From: Fistulifera solaris
Lineage: Eukaryota > Bacillariophyta > Bacillariophyceae > Naviculales > Stauroneidaceae
Direction: 5' to 3'
Length of the DNA stretch: 64,000 bases
Assembly: GCA_030295235.1 (NCBI GenBank)
Contig: AP026167.1
Span: 124,001-188,000 of the forward strand
Below are positions 1-13,170 of this stretch, piece after piece. Under the pieces are notes generated by a model. The model worked only from the letters and a program-made list of their open reading frames with translations, searched no databases and had not been told where the DNA came from. Both the position numbers and the translations under genes were made by a program. Numbering within the stretch: position 1 is the first letter of the stretch; the number at the start of each line of letters is the position of its first letter.

Positions 1-1
1 G

Positions 2-1272
2 GCAAGCTTGGTAGCCGGAAGCTTGGCTGGAGCTATTGGTGTTGGGGTGGCGCATCCCTTGGATACATTGAACATCAAAACACAAGTACTTCAGGCAGCA
101 ACGTCACTGGAAAAACTGAATGCTAAGCGGAAAAACACAATAGCAGTCTTTGATGATCAGCAGGAAAGCAATACGTACTCCCATTCACAGCTAACCGGCA
201 GCAAAACAGTCAATTCCTCGGTAGCAATCGACCCCGTCCGTCTCAGCTCTTCGGCAGTATTACAGGCAACTGTATTGCCATCTTTCTCGCAAAAGGTGCA
301 ACGTCAAATGAATTTCTCTGAACAAACAGAAGTAGCCTTTGTTCAACATCGAGTCCTCCACAGAGGCGAAGATGATGGCGAAGGACTTTCTTTCGAGAAA
401 GTGGATACATGGCAGGTCATGCGACACGTGTACGAAACCGAGGGTGTTGCAGGATTTTTGGGTGGTATTCGCATCATGATGATGGGACAGGGTTTAGTGA
501 AAGCGTGTTCTTTTACAGTCAATGCTGTCGTTTTGAATTGGGAAGTGGCGCATGCTTCTTCACAAACGGATTCGCCCACGACTGCCATGTTTCTGATTGC
601 CGCTGCCACGGCTGGTTTTGTGTCGTCCTTTATTGTGAACCCGGTGGAACGTGTCAAAGTTCTGTTGCAAGCGGCATCCTCATCCAAGGCAGAGTCGGAG
701 CTCGAATGCGTACGCAGCGTACTAAAATCCGAAGGATGGACGGGCTTTCTGGGTCGCGGCTTGGGCACTACCATGCTCCGTGAAGTTCCCTCGGATGCTA
801 TTTATTTTTCTGTGTATGGATTACTGATGCAAGCAGTCGGTGGTGGCATCGGAGGATCAGACGAAACTATGATGCTGGCTCCGTGGTTAGCCTCGCTTCT
901 CTTTGGTGCCGCCTCTGGAGTTGCGTCTTGGATTCCCGTGTACCCAGGTACGTTTTGCTGCTTTTGTACCCTGCATAGCAGATTGTCCACCGAACGAACT
1001 AACGACAAGAAATAGTCGATTTAGTAAAAACTCTAGTTCAGAATACGAACGGCAATAGCGTGGATGAAGCAGGCTCCTCAACTGTGGCACGAGACACTTG
1101 GCAAGTGGTGCAAGACCTGTACGCTGCGGGAGGAGTTGGAGCGTTTTACAATGGAATCACTCCCAAACTGCTCCGCGCTGCTGTATTTCATGCCGTCACA
1201 TTCTGGGTGTATGATACCATATTCCCGAGCATAGAATCTACAATGTCATTTTTTCATGTATCCGCATCCTAA
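2..1272 (+). CDS. Mitochondrial carrier family protein, 5' partial, two exons in view
   Basis: The reading frame is open from the window edge, so the true start lies upstream. Exon 1 ends at 947, a 68 bp intron (GTACGT...AATAG) covers 948-1015, and exon 2 runs 1016-1272. Splicing restores the third carrier signature, which would otherwise be lost. Three signatures are visible: HPLDTLNIKTQ near the start, NPVERVKVLLQ in the middle, and YPVDLVKTLVQ across the intron. This three-fold repeat is the hallmark of the SLC25 inner-membrane solute carriers. Repeat 1 has a long Ser/Gln-rich insert before its second helix, making the protein larger than the usual 300 residues. The substrate cannot be told from the sequence. 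Family assignment is firm; mitochondrial rather than other organelle location is inferred. Confidence 0.9.
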
Positions 1273-2680
1273 GGCTTGTAAAAATTAATGTAAATAAAAT
1301 AACCAGGAAAATGGATCATCACGACGGTTAAGGAACTCATAGAAATCGTGTGCACATAAAGAAAAAAAAAGATCGTGCATCTTTCGGAATGTTCATTCTC
1401 GGAGTCCCAAACATGACTTGACGACATTCTCAAGGATTAAAGCCGGGACATTTTCAAAGTTAAGGACAGACATTTTCTTTGTGTTAATCAATTCTGCTGC
1501 ACATCGAGGCAACTTGCAAAAAAAGCTGCAGAGGAATTGGGACAAATTAAGTGCGTCAACTAGCAATAGTTGCAACAGCGTACTCAGCAGAGGTTCAGCT
1601 AAAAACTTTTTGTGATAAAATGTCAACAAAATTCTCTGCTTAAGACCACATCCGCGAAGACATAAATGGTAAAATCAGAACAAGCAACCGCTGCTGTAAA
1701 AAAGCTATCAAGCTTTTATGGAGAGAATCGATTTAAAGCTTTTGAAGCGTAAATCACAACACATTATGGCGAAACAAGATAATAAATGATGTAAAAATCT
1801 ACAATATTTTGTCGTCCCACTCTCTCGGATCCTTGCTATTTCATTAAGAGCTGCTTTTATTAGCTGAGACAAAAAAATACCTATCTTTACCGACCTGATC
1901 AAGGTAATTTATCATTGAAATTAAACCATATTGTTCCGACTTGATCGTCAATAAAAATTGTTTTGAAAGTAATTTGAGGTTAATGTTGCTGTTGCTTTTT
2001 TGTTGCGTTGCTTGCGTAAGGCACAGTGCCTGCGTTCTATGCGCGACTGTGAAATGAAAATTTTTGCCAGGGCCTATATTTATTAGTTTTTAGCTAGTTC
2101 ATCTGACCAAGCAGCATGTGGTCAGTCCTCTATCTTATTTTCTTTTACTTTTTGCATTCGGCATCCTTTTCTTAGAAGTAATTATAACAAAGAACAATTC
2201 AATACCATTTAAAAGATTCCCGCCTTAATACGGAACCACTACAATTTTGTTTCAGTTTGCACCGTTATCCACGGTTGTCGTCTATCACGACAACTTGTAC
2301 CTCGAGCGGGCCAGTGCTGTGTTTATAAGTAGGACTTACACTGCAAACACTAAGCTGAGAAACTATGATCTGCTCGCGTTTCTCCCAAACTGTGATCTTT
2401 GATTTGATAGTAAATCACAACATGATTGACATTATGGACGACAATGGTACGTTGTTAAGTTTTTTTGCCATGATTGCTTTTGCTGGCCTAGAGAGCAACA
2501 GCAAGAACGTTTCCACTTTTCGTTGACTGTTGAAAAAACACACCAGCCAAGCTTAATGGTTGGTGGACTAAGGTTACAAGGTCGGCCGTCGAGTGGAGAT
2601 TGCAAGTCTATCACTTAAAGACGTAGCTGGTGTTGGCCATAGTCGCAAGGGTGTCGCACAAAATAAGATGAGATCTTCTG
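1273..2680. other. AT-rich intergenic stretch, no gene seen
   Basis: Only short overlapping open frames with no recognisable domain occur here. The last part (about 2230-2680) may belong to the broken peptidase relic that follows, since short open stretches run towards it. Confidence 0.5.
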
Positions 2681-3223
2681 GTGACGCTGCATACATCATG
2701 GATGATGGAGAAATGGGCTCACGCAAGAAGACCACTTGGTCATTCACTTCCTTTTTTTGGGTACGCTAGCGAATTAAAAGGAGGATGCCAAGGGTTTCAT
2801 TTCTTTTCGACATGCTATAACGTTCACTGGTGGCTCATGATTGTTGATTGCGACAACAAGCGAATCTTTTGTTTGGATTCGTACAACGGTTTGCATGAGG
2901 AAGAGACAGAGTAGTTTGCGCGTTTGTTCAAAGTTGCAATGATTGTTTGGCAAGAGGGTGCGGGAGCAATACCAGCTCTGAGCAACTGGAAGTACGTGAG
3001 TTAAGAGGTTTTAAAGGGAAACCATCAAACGGATTGTTATAACTTTGGTGCGTTTACTTGCAAGTACACGGCAAACTTTTTGTTGCAGGGACGATTGGCA
3101 TTCGAGGGATATCGGAGGATTGCAGAAGGGATGGGAGATGCCTTGCGAGCATACATGTTTAGCGTGATTCTCCAGCTTGGGGATCCCATTGGAAACTGTG
3201 TTGAACAAATAATTAATGCATAA
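2681..3223 (+). pseudogene. Broken Ulp1/SENP-like (C48) cysteine peptidase relic
   Basis: Translated pieces show the layout of a C48 peptidase: an HWWL segment with the expected catalytic His, an Asp in CLDSYNG, and a DCYNFGAF block like the DCGVF catalytic-Cys motif of Ulp1. Ulp1 proteases remove SUMO, but diatom and plant transposons often carry related domains. The coding sequence is clearly broken and no complete gene is seen. Whether it came from a mobile element or a host gene cannot be settled, and no terminal repeats were found around it. Confidence 0.5.
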
Positions 3224-4304
3224 AAGTTCATTTTCATCAATATAAAAAGCGCTGGTTGTTTCTTCACATTGGAGACAATAACACATCACTAATCTTGTCC
3301 TGTATTTAGGCTACGTCTTTTGATAAAAATATCTGGGTTATCTGGTCCGATCAAATCTGGCTCCACCAAGACGCTCCACCAACAAGGACAATTGAAATAT
3401 TGAGTTTATGTAAGAATGACTACAAAAAGTAATGTCCGGCATCCTAATAAGCTGTATATATGGGTGAAACACAGTTGTTGCAGACCATTTTTTCTCTTGT
3501 TGAAAAACGTGCCGACCCGATTGCGAATGAGATCCGTTTCAGGCAAGGATGCAAATTTTTCACGCGGACACGTAGGCCGATGATAAACGTCTGCTAATGT
3601 TTTCGCCCGTGAATGCCAGTTAGATCTATTTCGGGATGAAATGGATACCACATGGTGTCCATAAAATGTCTGATCCATTTCGGGACGAGTTGAATGAAAA
3701 TGGCCCCCTTTTTGGAAGTACCCTAGCTAAGGCAATAATTGAGATGACCTTATCTTCATCTAGAGGTTCCCATCAATAAAATTGCTCATGAAATGTTGCG
3801 CTTACCACGTCTGCGGAAACAGGGATTCCGTACTCATCTGTTAACTTTTCATTAGGCTCAATATTAAAAGACGATGGAAACAAGAGGGTAAAGAACAAGA
3901 GATGCATACATATCGAGTGCTGAGCCATTAACGTTGATATGAGCCACAAAAGAATAATATTGTCATGCCCCGTTTGCCAGAGACCAGCCAGTGAAGGTAA
4001 TAATACAACTGGGGTTGCTGTCATGCTGCAATATCATTGATGATCATAATGCTTTTCTTTTCGTATCGTAGAATTGCGACAGACTAGAAGAACATACTCG
4101 GTAATTATTTTTGCTCGCTTCTTATTTATTTTGTCATCGAATGCACGACGGACGGACGACTAGTACGGACGAATGGAGACTGCGGACGAGCGGCATTCAT
4201 GTCAGTTTTATTCTGTTATTCAATCGTTAATCTATCGCGGCTAGCAAGCGATCTGTTATGGTTATGAATCTACTGATGATTACGTTTGGCGGTTTTCGGA
4301 ATAA
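3224..4304. other. Intergenic stretch, no gene seen
   Basis: No domain or convincing exon was recognised on either strand. It lies downstream of the C48-like relic and downstream of family member A, which ends at 4305 on the minus strand. Confidence 0.4.
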
Positions 4305-5446
4305 TCATAGCATGCCTCCTATGACCCCGACACCTCCGATGACGATCGACAATACTTCCAATTTGAAACTGCTGCTTCCACTTCCGTCGTCAGTCATCAA
4401 CGAGGCCTTCAAAGAGAAATCGGCATTCTCCGTCAGTTTTTTATACTCTCCATTCTCTAGACGACGACGTCCCGTGTAGGTAACAATGGCTTTTCCGGAC
4501 ATCTCAAGCTGTTGTGGGTCGCCGGTGTACACCGATCGAGGAAGAATGTGATAAAACTGCAATTCCGTGTCCGCGTTGTATAGATCACTACCGGTCATTG
4601 CCGTGTCTTGTACCTCGCTGTCGACTACAAGATTTTCAACTGGTTGAACTCCAACAGCCATGCTTACTTCTTCAAAACCAACGAAAGAGTAGGTCGGCGA
4701 GACAATGTCGAGAATGAACCAAATAGGGTCACCGGGTGCGAGTGGGTTGTTGCCTGCCCAGGTACCTGTTACAGTCGTACCGGATTTTTCACCATCTGAG
4801 CCGCCGACGCTTACAGTGCTGTCTGTCATGCCTGCATTAATGGTGAAGGTGGAAAGGATGGGGGTCACGCGAAAATCGAAGTTCTTGCGTTCAATTACGA
4901 CTGCTTGTAGTGCTTTAGTAATCATCATAATGTCGGCTTGAATACACACACCGAACCTGCCGTCAACGGCATGGTTTGAGGCGCCCACGCCGCCACTGTG
5001 AGTTCCAAGTCAACTGTGTTGGCACCAGTGAAATGGCCGTCCGTGTCGTAGGAAGCTTTGACCGTCACTACTCCGTCTCCGGGAGTAAGGCAGCCGGGAG
5101 CAAGGATAGTGAACTCGTAGTATTTGGTTTCGGCAGCGGGGCTCGGTCCTGGATTATTCATGAGACCCAGATCCAAACCAGCAGTGTTTACAATCTGGAT
5201 ATGATTATAGCTACCGGTTTCGTCGGTGTTTCCTTCGCCCACATTGAATTCTGTGCCTGCGTCATTTACATCTCCAATCTACAAAGAAAGATTTTAGTAG
5301 AATGCACAAACTAGCAGCTCGCGCTATCAAAGCAAATCTCGTGTTTGAGGAACGAATGCTCAACTTACAGTTAAGGTCGGAGGGGCGGCTGCATGGCCGA
5401 TGCGTATGTGTATGAAGATTATGAACAAGCACGGTAAGTATTTCAT
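4305..5446 (-). CDS. Secreted RRL/GPI-like family protein, member A
   Basis: Exon 1 (5446-5369) is exactly 26 codons and encodes a signal peptide starting MKYLPCLFIIFIHI. A 90 bp intron (5368-5279, GTAAGT...GTAG) in phase 0 follows, then exon 2 from 5278. The mature part begins IGDVNDAGTEFNVGEGNTDE and carries the two family cysteines (APGC, FGVCIQAD), a GRRLENG dibasic site and a hydrophobic C-terminus (SIVIGGVGVIGGML) after a Gly/Ser-rich stretch. This looks like a GPI-anchor signal, so a cell-surface or wall location is inferred. One base appears missing from a G run near 4990: the frame ELTVAAW continues as GASNHAVDG one frame away. Given similar defects elsewhere this may be a sequence error. 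No known domain was recognised. Confidence 0.75.
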
Positions 5447-6153
5447 GATAATAGGCGAGCTGCTTCGTAATATTGTGAGCGAGGAAAAAATTCCAGGCAG
5501 AAGCTACTGGTAATGCTCAGCATTTTTCTCCGCCCCAATTTAACGCTGCGGCCTTCGCGTTGCTTCTATTCTCTCGTAAAAAACATAAATGGCTTTTCGC
5601 TTTGTGTCTTTCTGCTGCACTCCGTCCTTATAGTTGTCCATTGAATGTGGCACAAACAGTACACAGAAGGTCACTGGTCACGGACAGAATTTTACACTAA
5701 AAGGTAATGTAGGATAAAAGACCGGAGGAACCCTGACGACGTTACAACAGCTTCTTCGTTGGTTTGTCTTTTGTCTTGCACCTTCTTATCCCCAAGCCCC
5801 AAGACGCGAGCCAACTAAACTAAAGAAACTATAAGAGCTAGGAAGTCTTGGTTCAAAATCGGTGCAATCATACGTTGCATTCCATTTTAAAACCTAGGAT
5901 CATAAATACCAATAGCTCACTAGCATTTTCATATCGTATTAGAGTACAGCGAATGATCGTGTGTTTGCGGTGATGCACCTTTGTTGCCATGTTTCAACGT
6001 ACGCCACGGTTTTCAACATCGGTTCAATCTTCTTCACGAGCAGTCAACGCTTGGTCGCGTTGGCCCAGAGTTGCGTTTTCCCTATACACGGGCAAATGAC
6101 GATGCACCACGATGCGCTCTAACTTCAAGGTATGTACGGAAACCGAATTCGCG
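5447..6153. other. Intergenic stretch between member A and PHYLLO
   Basis: It should contain the promoter of member A (minus strand, start 5446) and the 3' end of PHYLLO. No gene was recognised. Confidence 0.4.
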
Positions 6154-9100
6154 TCATTCAAAGCTTTTCTCGATATTCAAAGTGGCTTCAATGGCGGTCG
6201 CTTTACCCTCTACGGCATTGAAAAGAGCATCTCCAAGTTCCAGATCACCTCTTTCTAAAGCCAAGTCTGCTTTTACGACGTCTCGAAACATTTCCAATGA
6301 CCACTGAACAAGTTTATCACGAAGATAATCTTCCAAAAAAATCCAAGCACCGTGAAACAAAGGTTTGAGTAGAGCTGGTGGAACCAGAGTAATCCGGACT
6401 TGCATTTGGCAGTTACCGGAATTTGCAGAATCCGGCACAAATTCCACGCTTCCGCGATTCCGTAGTCCGTCGACAGACTCCCATTGAATACCAAGATGAG
6501 GAGCGCGACGTACTTCAGATCTTGCCCGCCATGATATGGACATTCCTCTCACGTTCATTCGCCACTCAGATATTTCACCCTGATATTCTACGCTTGTAAT
6601 CCAAGGGCTCCACCTGGGTTGTTGCGGCAAATCTGTAAATCGAGCATGGGCAGTTTCGGCGCTAAATGGCAGGTGCAACGAAGCGACGATGCTGATTTCT
6701 TCGTTGCGATTAAAAGAGGTACCAGCGCAGTATTTATCCTCTTCTTGGTGTGGCTGCATGGAAGATTCACAGAAGTCTGGTAGCATCGTCCGTACTTCGT
6801 CTAAATTTAAACCATATAGGGCACGTCCTAAAGATTGGACATTCAAAAATCCCTTTGCATTGACATAAGAGGCAAAGGAAGGTGATAGTAAATCAGCTGA
6901 CAAGATGGAGTAGGTGCTCAACCCGTGGGCCAAAGTGGGGGTATTACAGGGAAGTGCATCTACTTCTCCTGCCAAAAAAGCTGCGTGTGCCAATCCAAGC
7001 CCAGATTCCATGCAAGACGATATGACGACTGGGATTTGCAGTTCTTCTCGTGCTAGTTTGGCAATTCTGGTCGTGAGCGCGAAACCCAACACCGCCGGTT
7101 TGAGAACGAAGCAGGCGCAGCCGCGACTTGACCTCCCCCACTAAAACTTTTACGTAAATTCTCACGTATCCTCTCCCAATTTCTACGGTGGGCTTGGACA
7201 AGATCCCCAATACTTTCATCTAAAGCGTATGGAATAGAAGCTTGCAAATAAAATCGTTCCAAAGCTTCTATTTGCTGTTCCAAGGACCAAGCCGCTTCGT
7301 TTACTTTCTGTAGTGGCTCTTCAATGTACTCCAGCCGATTCAGTGCTTGTAGTTCCCAGCCCTCTAAAGCAAAAGCGAATTCCAAAGCTCCCTCTTCATC
7401 CCAAGCGCGATTTGCGTCAGCTCGTATTTTTCCTAGTGTAGAGCGAAAACCTTGGTAAATTGCTGCTTGATCTCGCTCTATACTATCATGACCGACTTTA
7501 ACTTTCAATGATGGCCATTTTTGAGTTTGAGGAATCAACGAATTTCTAGATTGCAAACCGTTTAACGGTAGAAGTCCTCTGCTTGAAGGTAGCATTCCAT
7601 TGGCATGCCAGAGCAACGAGCGCAAGGCCATTTCTAGCCCGAAGCGTACACTAGTGTACCATGTCTCATTGAGAAGTTGTTCCCAGGCGTCTAGAAGAGC
7701 GTCAATGTTTTCGATAAGTGAAATAGATGGTGAATCGAGTTTAAGCCTCTCCTGCAAAATTTGTATTTGGACTTGAGCTTGTTCCAACGATTCGTCGTGT
7801 ACTCCTTTCAATGGGCTCACTTCTCCTAAGCCGACGTAATTGAATGCTCGCAGCTCGATTATCATGCCCGTTCGATTTTGCATCGTAGAAGATGCTGCAG
7901 CTGACGCACCCCAGCCGAGTCCTTGATTTCGATCCTTTAGCAATTGGATTGAAAAAACTTGATAATCTAAAGATTCCACAATCAGAAGGCCCTCACGCTG
8001 CCCATCTTTCAGTATAGACGATTCCTTTGATTTCTCATTGCCAGATGAAGTAGTCGCGATAGTCACATCTAACGTTTCCGCTGTGGACGAGCGATTATTT
8101 CCAACGAAGACTGTCGCGTTGTTTCGACTGGCATCACCATTTTTCGATGTACCATTGCACGAGAGGAACTCCGCCAGATGAAGGGCGATCGTCTTTGGTG
8201 ACTCCCAAAGCAGTGCATGTCCACTCTCGGAGATTAGAGTCGCATTAGACTGTAGCGAATACTTAGAGTCCAGCTCACCAATCAACAGAGAGTGCCGTCG
8301 GTCAAAATAATCTTGTTCGCATCGGCGATTTTCTGGACGTCCAGGTGATGCTTCAGACAGAACTTGCGCTATGGAAGCTCCTGCGCGTTGCAGTATTGCC
8401 GTCCGTCTTTCCAGAATCGCACGATAGGTATCAGGTCGTCGTTCTTTCAAATGGCCCCATATGGGAGCGCTGTACCAAGATTCCAAGAACTCTCCCCACA
8501 TGGTCGTCGGATTGGCAGCCACCAATTGCTGTTGAAAGATGTTTTGTAGTTGCTGACTGAGTTTGTCGTCTCGCTGTGCCCGGCCGGAATCATCGACCGG
8601 AATCGGTTCAAGACTGCTACTTATTGTCGTTACTTGTGGAATCGAATAAAGTCGTGATAATTCCAACCCGATTCGACCTCCCAATGAATAGCCCGCCACC
8701 GCATTTACCTCCCTAAGCTGGTAATGTTGTGCTAAGCAATCACCAATCCATTCTGCCATGGCGGAGACTGAGTAGTTGAGACCGCTTGTGGTGGAACTAA
8801 TAGATTCAATTGAGGGCACAAGATGATTATGCCCTGGTAAATCAATTGAAACTATATTCCAGTCGTCTCCGACATGCACCAGTAACTCTTCAACGACATC
8901 GTCCCAATCTTCTTTGCAACCCATCCACCCATGCAGCAGTAAAAGCGTCCTGTTGGCATTGTTGGAAGTATATCGCTTTAGTGGCAGTACCTTTGGCCGC
9001 GTGGTGCTATCTAACCAAAAATGTTCACTAACATGACTTTGAATTTTCTTCGTCAAATCACGGTGCAGTTGTACATTTTCTTCCCGCGATATTACCACAG

Positions 9101-12100
9101 CTTCTACCAACGTATTCACGCTCTGCTGCTCCCATTGATTCATCAAAGCTTCGTACGTTGCTACTTTCTTGTATTGTACGCTTAAACCCCGAGCCGTGGC
9201 TTCCCAATCGACATGCTGCGTAGGCGTACTAAAAAATTCTTCAAACGACACATCATGTTGTGCAACCGGTAGAAAAGAGAAAATCGCCCCACCATTGTTG
9301 TTAACGATTAATGTGGAAAGTTTGCGAGCGCTCGAGAACGCGAAAGAATTTAAATCATGTAATGCACTGACATCACCAATAATCAATTGAGTCGGTTCAG
9401 CAGCGTTCAAGGCAAAACCTTGCGCAGTGGCGATAATACCGTCGATGCCACTGACTCCACGGTTGGAGCCCGTAACAGTCAAAGGAACAGTTCTCTTGAT
9501 CTCGCCGTAAGGATACAAAAACGACTCTGCGTCTCTTATTGGCATACTATTCGACAAGAACAGAGCTTGTGGAAGACTCTTTTGTGCTAGAGCAAGAATA
9601 ATTTGCGGCTCCGTCAATCGATCGGGCGATTGTTGCAACAAAAGTTCCTTCATTACAGGCGCAAGTGTCCGACTCCATGGAACTAATGGCGTTAGTGCAC
9701 TACTTATGCTTCCCTTAGGTAGTTCGGATGTGCGAAGAATAAGCGACTCCAGAAAGTAGGCCATATTGGGAGTGGAAATGCTATGCGTGACAGAATATTC
9801 CGGATCTATCCGCCGCCGGGCATTCGTCTGCAAAATCACGTGTTGTGCGGTTTGTTTCAAATATGAGGTTATGGTAGTCGAAAGTAAAGGAGCTCCAACT
9901 TGTAAAATGAAATCTGGTTGTACGGCTTCGCGAACATTTGGGCACGATAAGAGATGTTCAGCAAACCACACTACAGCATGACTGGTGAATCTTAACGATG
10001 AGGAAGTAGCCAAGATTGGGAATCCTATGGTTTGGGCTAATTGATCCAGCAGCGGATATACTTCGTCTTGTTGCGACGGTGGTATTTGTCCCACTACCAA
10101 TAAACCTCGCCGTGAATTTCGCAGCCACTGAACCAAGTTTGCAGCAGCAACGTCGTTGTTTTGTGTGCTAGATGAGTGACGCTGTATCAAAGGCTGTCCG
10201 GATCCACTCCACCGTGCAAATGCGGGCCCTTGCGTGAACCGTGTGGCATTGTAACTTTCTACTGCATCTCCGTCGCCGCCACGCACTGGACCGCCCTCAG
10301 GAGCAAGGTTTTCTCTGAATTGAACATTGATATGCACGGGCTGCTGCTGTTCAAGTGCCATGTTGTGTGCAAAATTTGCATCACTGAGCGCTGCTACGAC
10401 ATTCACTTCATCAGATGGCGGCAAAATATCCCTAAACCATGCGACTTTGTCCCCAAATAACTTTACTTGATCCATGGCCTGATTAGCTGAAATGTCACGG
10501 TGTTCAGAAGGACGATCGGCAGTGAGCAAAATCATAGGAGCGTCATCTTGATGGGCTTCCAGGACAGCGGGCAAAGATTGGCCACGGCAGTTCCGCTGCT
10601 CGTAACAACCACTGCTGGTCGCCCGCTGGCCTTGCCGTATCCAACTGCTCGGAACGCCGCAGCACGTTCGTCGTGACAACTAATTACTCTGAGAAAAGGA
10701 TGTTGACGTCGTGCCCAAGCCCATGCAACTGCCAACGGTGTCGATCGTGATCCAGGACACACGAAGACCATGTCGACACCACATCGTACAAACTCCTCGA
10801 CGACTGCTGTCGCCCACGCTGTATTGATATTGGGACATGATTGCAAAGACAAGGGCGATGAGAACCAGCTTGCAACAACCTGGAACTTGGCAACTGTTTC
10901 GGCAAACTCTTCTCTTAGCGTACTGTTCAGGACCAACCCACTCCCGGCAGTTAGCAAGAGTTCTTGTTTTGGTCGCAGCACAGCGCTACGGATACCTACT
11001 AGCAACTGACTCTCGGTGGAAGATAGATAACCGATCGGGCCAGCATAGTAATCTCGCGAAAAAGGTTCGACACGTCGAATATAGTCACTAGCCATGTTCA
11101 AAGGAAGTCCACATACAGCAGGTGTCGGATGCAATTGTTCCAAGAGATTTCGAATTAAAGTTGATGTATTGTTCCACACCGGTGCTTGGTACGTACGACA
11201 TATGTGTTGAAGATGCCTTGTTCGTCGCACAAAGGTTTGACTGGTAACAAATGGCCCTATGGAAGGCTCTTGTTTGGAAAGAACTTCTTCAATGTACCGT
11301 GCGGTGCACGCATTCTCGTCCAAGTCTTTGGGACTATTCACCAACTCTTGCAGCAAATCAGCATCTTCTTGTGGGTGCGAACCGCGGGGTCGAGTTCCCG
11401 CCAAGGCTTCCGTTGTGACGGTAGAATTGTGTATGCGAAAAAGCTGTTCCGGAGTACATCCCACAAAGCAAGAAGACGATCTCGTTGATGTGATGATCGT
11501 ATTGTCGTCCTTTTCGTCCCACAGAGCCATAGCGAATAAGTTTCCTGTTCCACTTTCTTGTTTCCAGCGCTGCAGCAAATCCACAACATGAAACGGATGT
11601 TTGAATTGCAACAGCTGTTGTCGTGCCAGGACAACCTTTTGCAGATCGGAGTACTCTCCATTTTGCTTTTCTTGCTGCATGAGTGCAATAGCTTCTTCAA
11701 CACCTTGCTCATACGCATCAATAGCCAAATCTGTTTTCGATACCACAGGTGGCAGTGGTGTCGGAATGGTCCATTCATCGTCCAAGTGACGTGTATTAAT
11801 GCTTTGTGCGATGCGAGCAGCTTCTTCACGAGTTCCAGTTGTATGCAAAGCCAAAACTGTATGCGTCACATTCTGTCTCCATTCTAACATGGGTAAAACC
11901 CACTGTGCCATGTTCCCATCAAACGTTTGTGCCCCGTACCATCTTGCGTGCAGAGGCAGTTGCCGATGGTCGTCCCACAAAGCTGATGTGTGATCGACAG
12001 CCTGTTGAATGCCCCACGCGACGATTTCTTCGGCATCGTCGGTAGCAGTTTGTAAATAGAAGAAATGTTGCTCTGGATCGTATTTTAATTGATGTTTCAG

Positions 12101-12513
12101 CCAAGGCAACAGCTGTAGTCGCCTCGAGAAAGTCATTTCGAGACGATAAAGAGTATCGTTCTCGGAATTGCTCGATGAGGACAATACATCCAACGCGCGC
12201 TGCATCCATTGCCATGCTTGAAACCACGATGCAACTGTCATCTTAGTGGTCGTATGAGGGGGGAACACATATGGATACACAATGTGAAATGGTGTAGTCG
12301 TTTGTGTTTTTGTCGTCTTGTAGTTGAGGAAGAGGCTTTCGAGGGTATAGTTTGCGAGGGGTCATCGTTTGATGTTACTGTGTTTCCGACCGCATGTCTT
12401 GATCGTCGAGGATAAGGATTATTGATAACAAAAGCTGTTACATGATTTATTGTTGTTGTGGTGGTCGTTATTGTTTGCCACACTAAAACGCATAGGAGTT
12501 GCCAGAGCCTCAT
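6154..12513 (-). CDS. PHYLLO: PHYLLO-type MenF-MenD-MenH-MenC polyprotein with a C-terminal SRPBCC domain
   Basis: This is a protein of about 2,100 residues for the early steps of phylloquinone synthesis, from chorismate to o-succinylbenzoate. Exon 1 (12513-12379) gives a signal peptide and VTAFV motif, as in diatom plastid precursors. The best intron is 12378-12317 (GTAACA...TACAAG), though a later acceptor is possible. Domain order is: MenF isochorismate synthase (about 245-535; LAGTRPRG, VEPFSRDYYAGPIGY); MenD SEPHCHC synthase (from about 545; VCPGSRSTPLAVAW, TADRPSEHRD); MenH hydrolase (LLLHGWMG, GYSLGG, ESGHALLW); MenC o-succinylbenzoate synthase (KVKVG, RADANRAW, YIEEPL, FVLKPAVLGF); then an SRPBCC/COQ10-like domain in the last 170 residues. 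Two single-base losses are apparent, near 10574 (T run, in MenD) and near 7109 (T run, in MenC). Both restore conserved motifs if ignored, so they are probably sequence errors. Gene identity is firm. Confidence 0.92.
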
Positions 12514-13170
12514 CCTTGAAAAATTGTGCCTTGTTGGATGGCGATAAGATAGAGTAAGGAAAAGGAGCGAAACGAACGATGGAGCAAGGAAGGTTGCAAT
12601 CAGAGGTCTTTAATGGTTAATTTTCCAATAGCATTGTAAGGAAGACATTACGGAGTAATGAATATGTATTGCGATGGAATAGCACAGGAATGGTAATTGT
12701 TTCGCGCTTTTTGTTTGCGTTGGCTCGTTCGTTCGTTTGCGTCGCAAGTTGAAGTCCGATGAGACAGTGCTTCATGACGTGAATCAAACTAGCTCCCGAA
12801 TAAGTCGTCATCTAACGCAGTTGTTCCGTCGCCCGTCGGCAGTCGATCAAAGCCCAAGGCTCAAAGCTCCGAACTATGACTACGATATGATGACTTAAAG
12901 TACTTTGTAAAAGAGATTACTACATAGCCTCTATAGCCTATAGCATGAGTTTGAGTTCTGTGACAAGTGACATTCTATCAAACTACAAACTACCCAACAG
13001 TCTATTTGTGACTTATGACCATTCGTTCTCTACAGGACGAGGAATTCCAATGTCGAACTGTTCTTTTATACTCCGAGTAGAAACGAAAACGAAGATGCAT
13101 GCTCTATGCTCTCAAGCAAGCGCTCGTGAACAACCACATTAACCATTCAATTTGGGAAAAACCAGCACCC
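12514..13170. other. Intergenic, PHYLLO upstream region
   Basis: It holds the presumed promoter of PHYLLO on the minus strand and the upstream region of pseudogene B on the plus strand. No further gene was seen. Confidence 0.4.

Noticed and set aside
343-783. Overlapping open frames inside the carrier gene
   Set aside because: They are shadows of the carrier coding sequence with no domain of their own.
1393-1902. Short open frames on both strands as genes
   Set aside because: They overlap each other, are AT-rich and lack recognisable domains or splice context.
4305-5446. Member A as a pseudogene
   Set aside because: Its only defect is one base in a G run, the same kind of defect seen in many conserved genes of this window.
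8345-8560. Plus-strand open frames across the PHYLLO locus
   Set aside because: All are antisense shadows of the conserved minus-strand protein.
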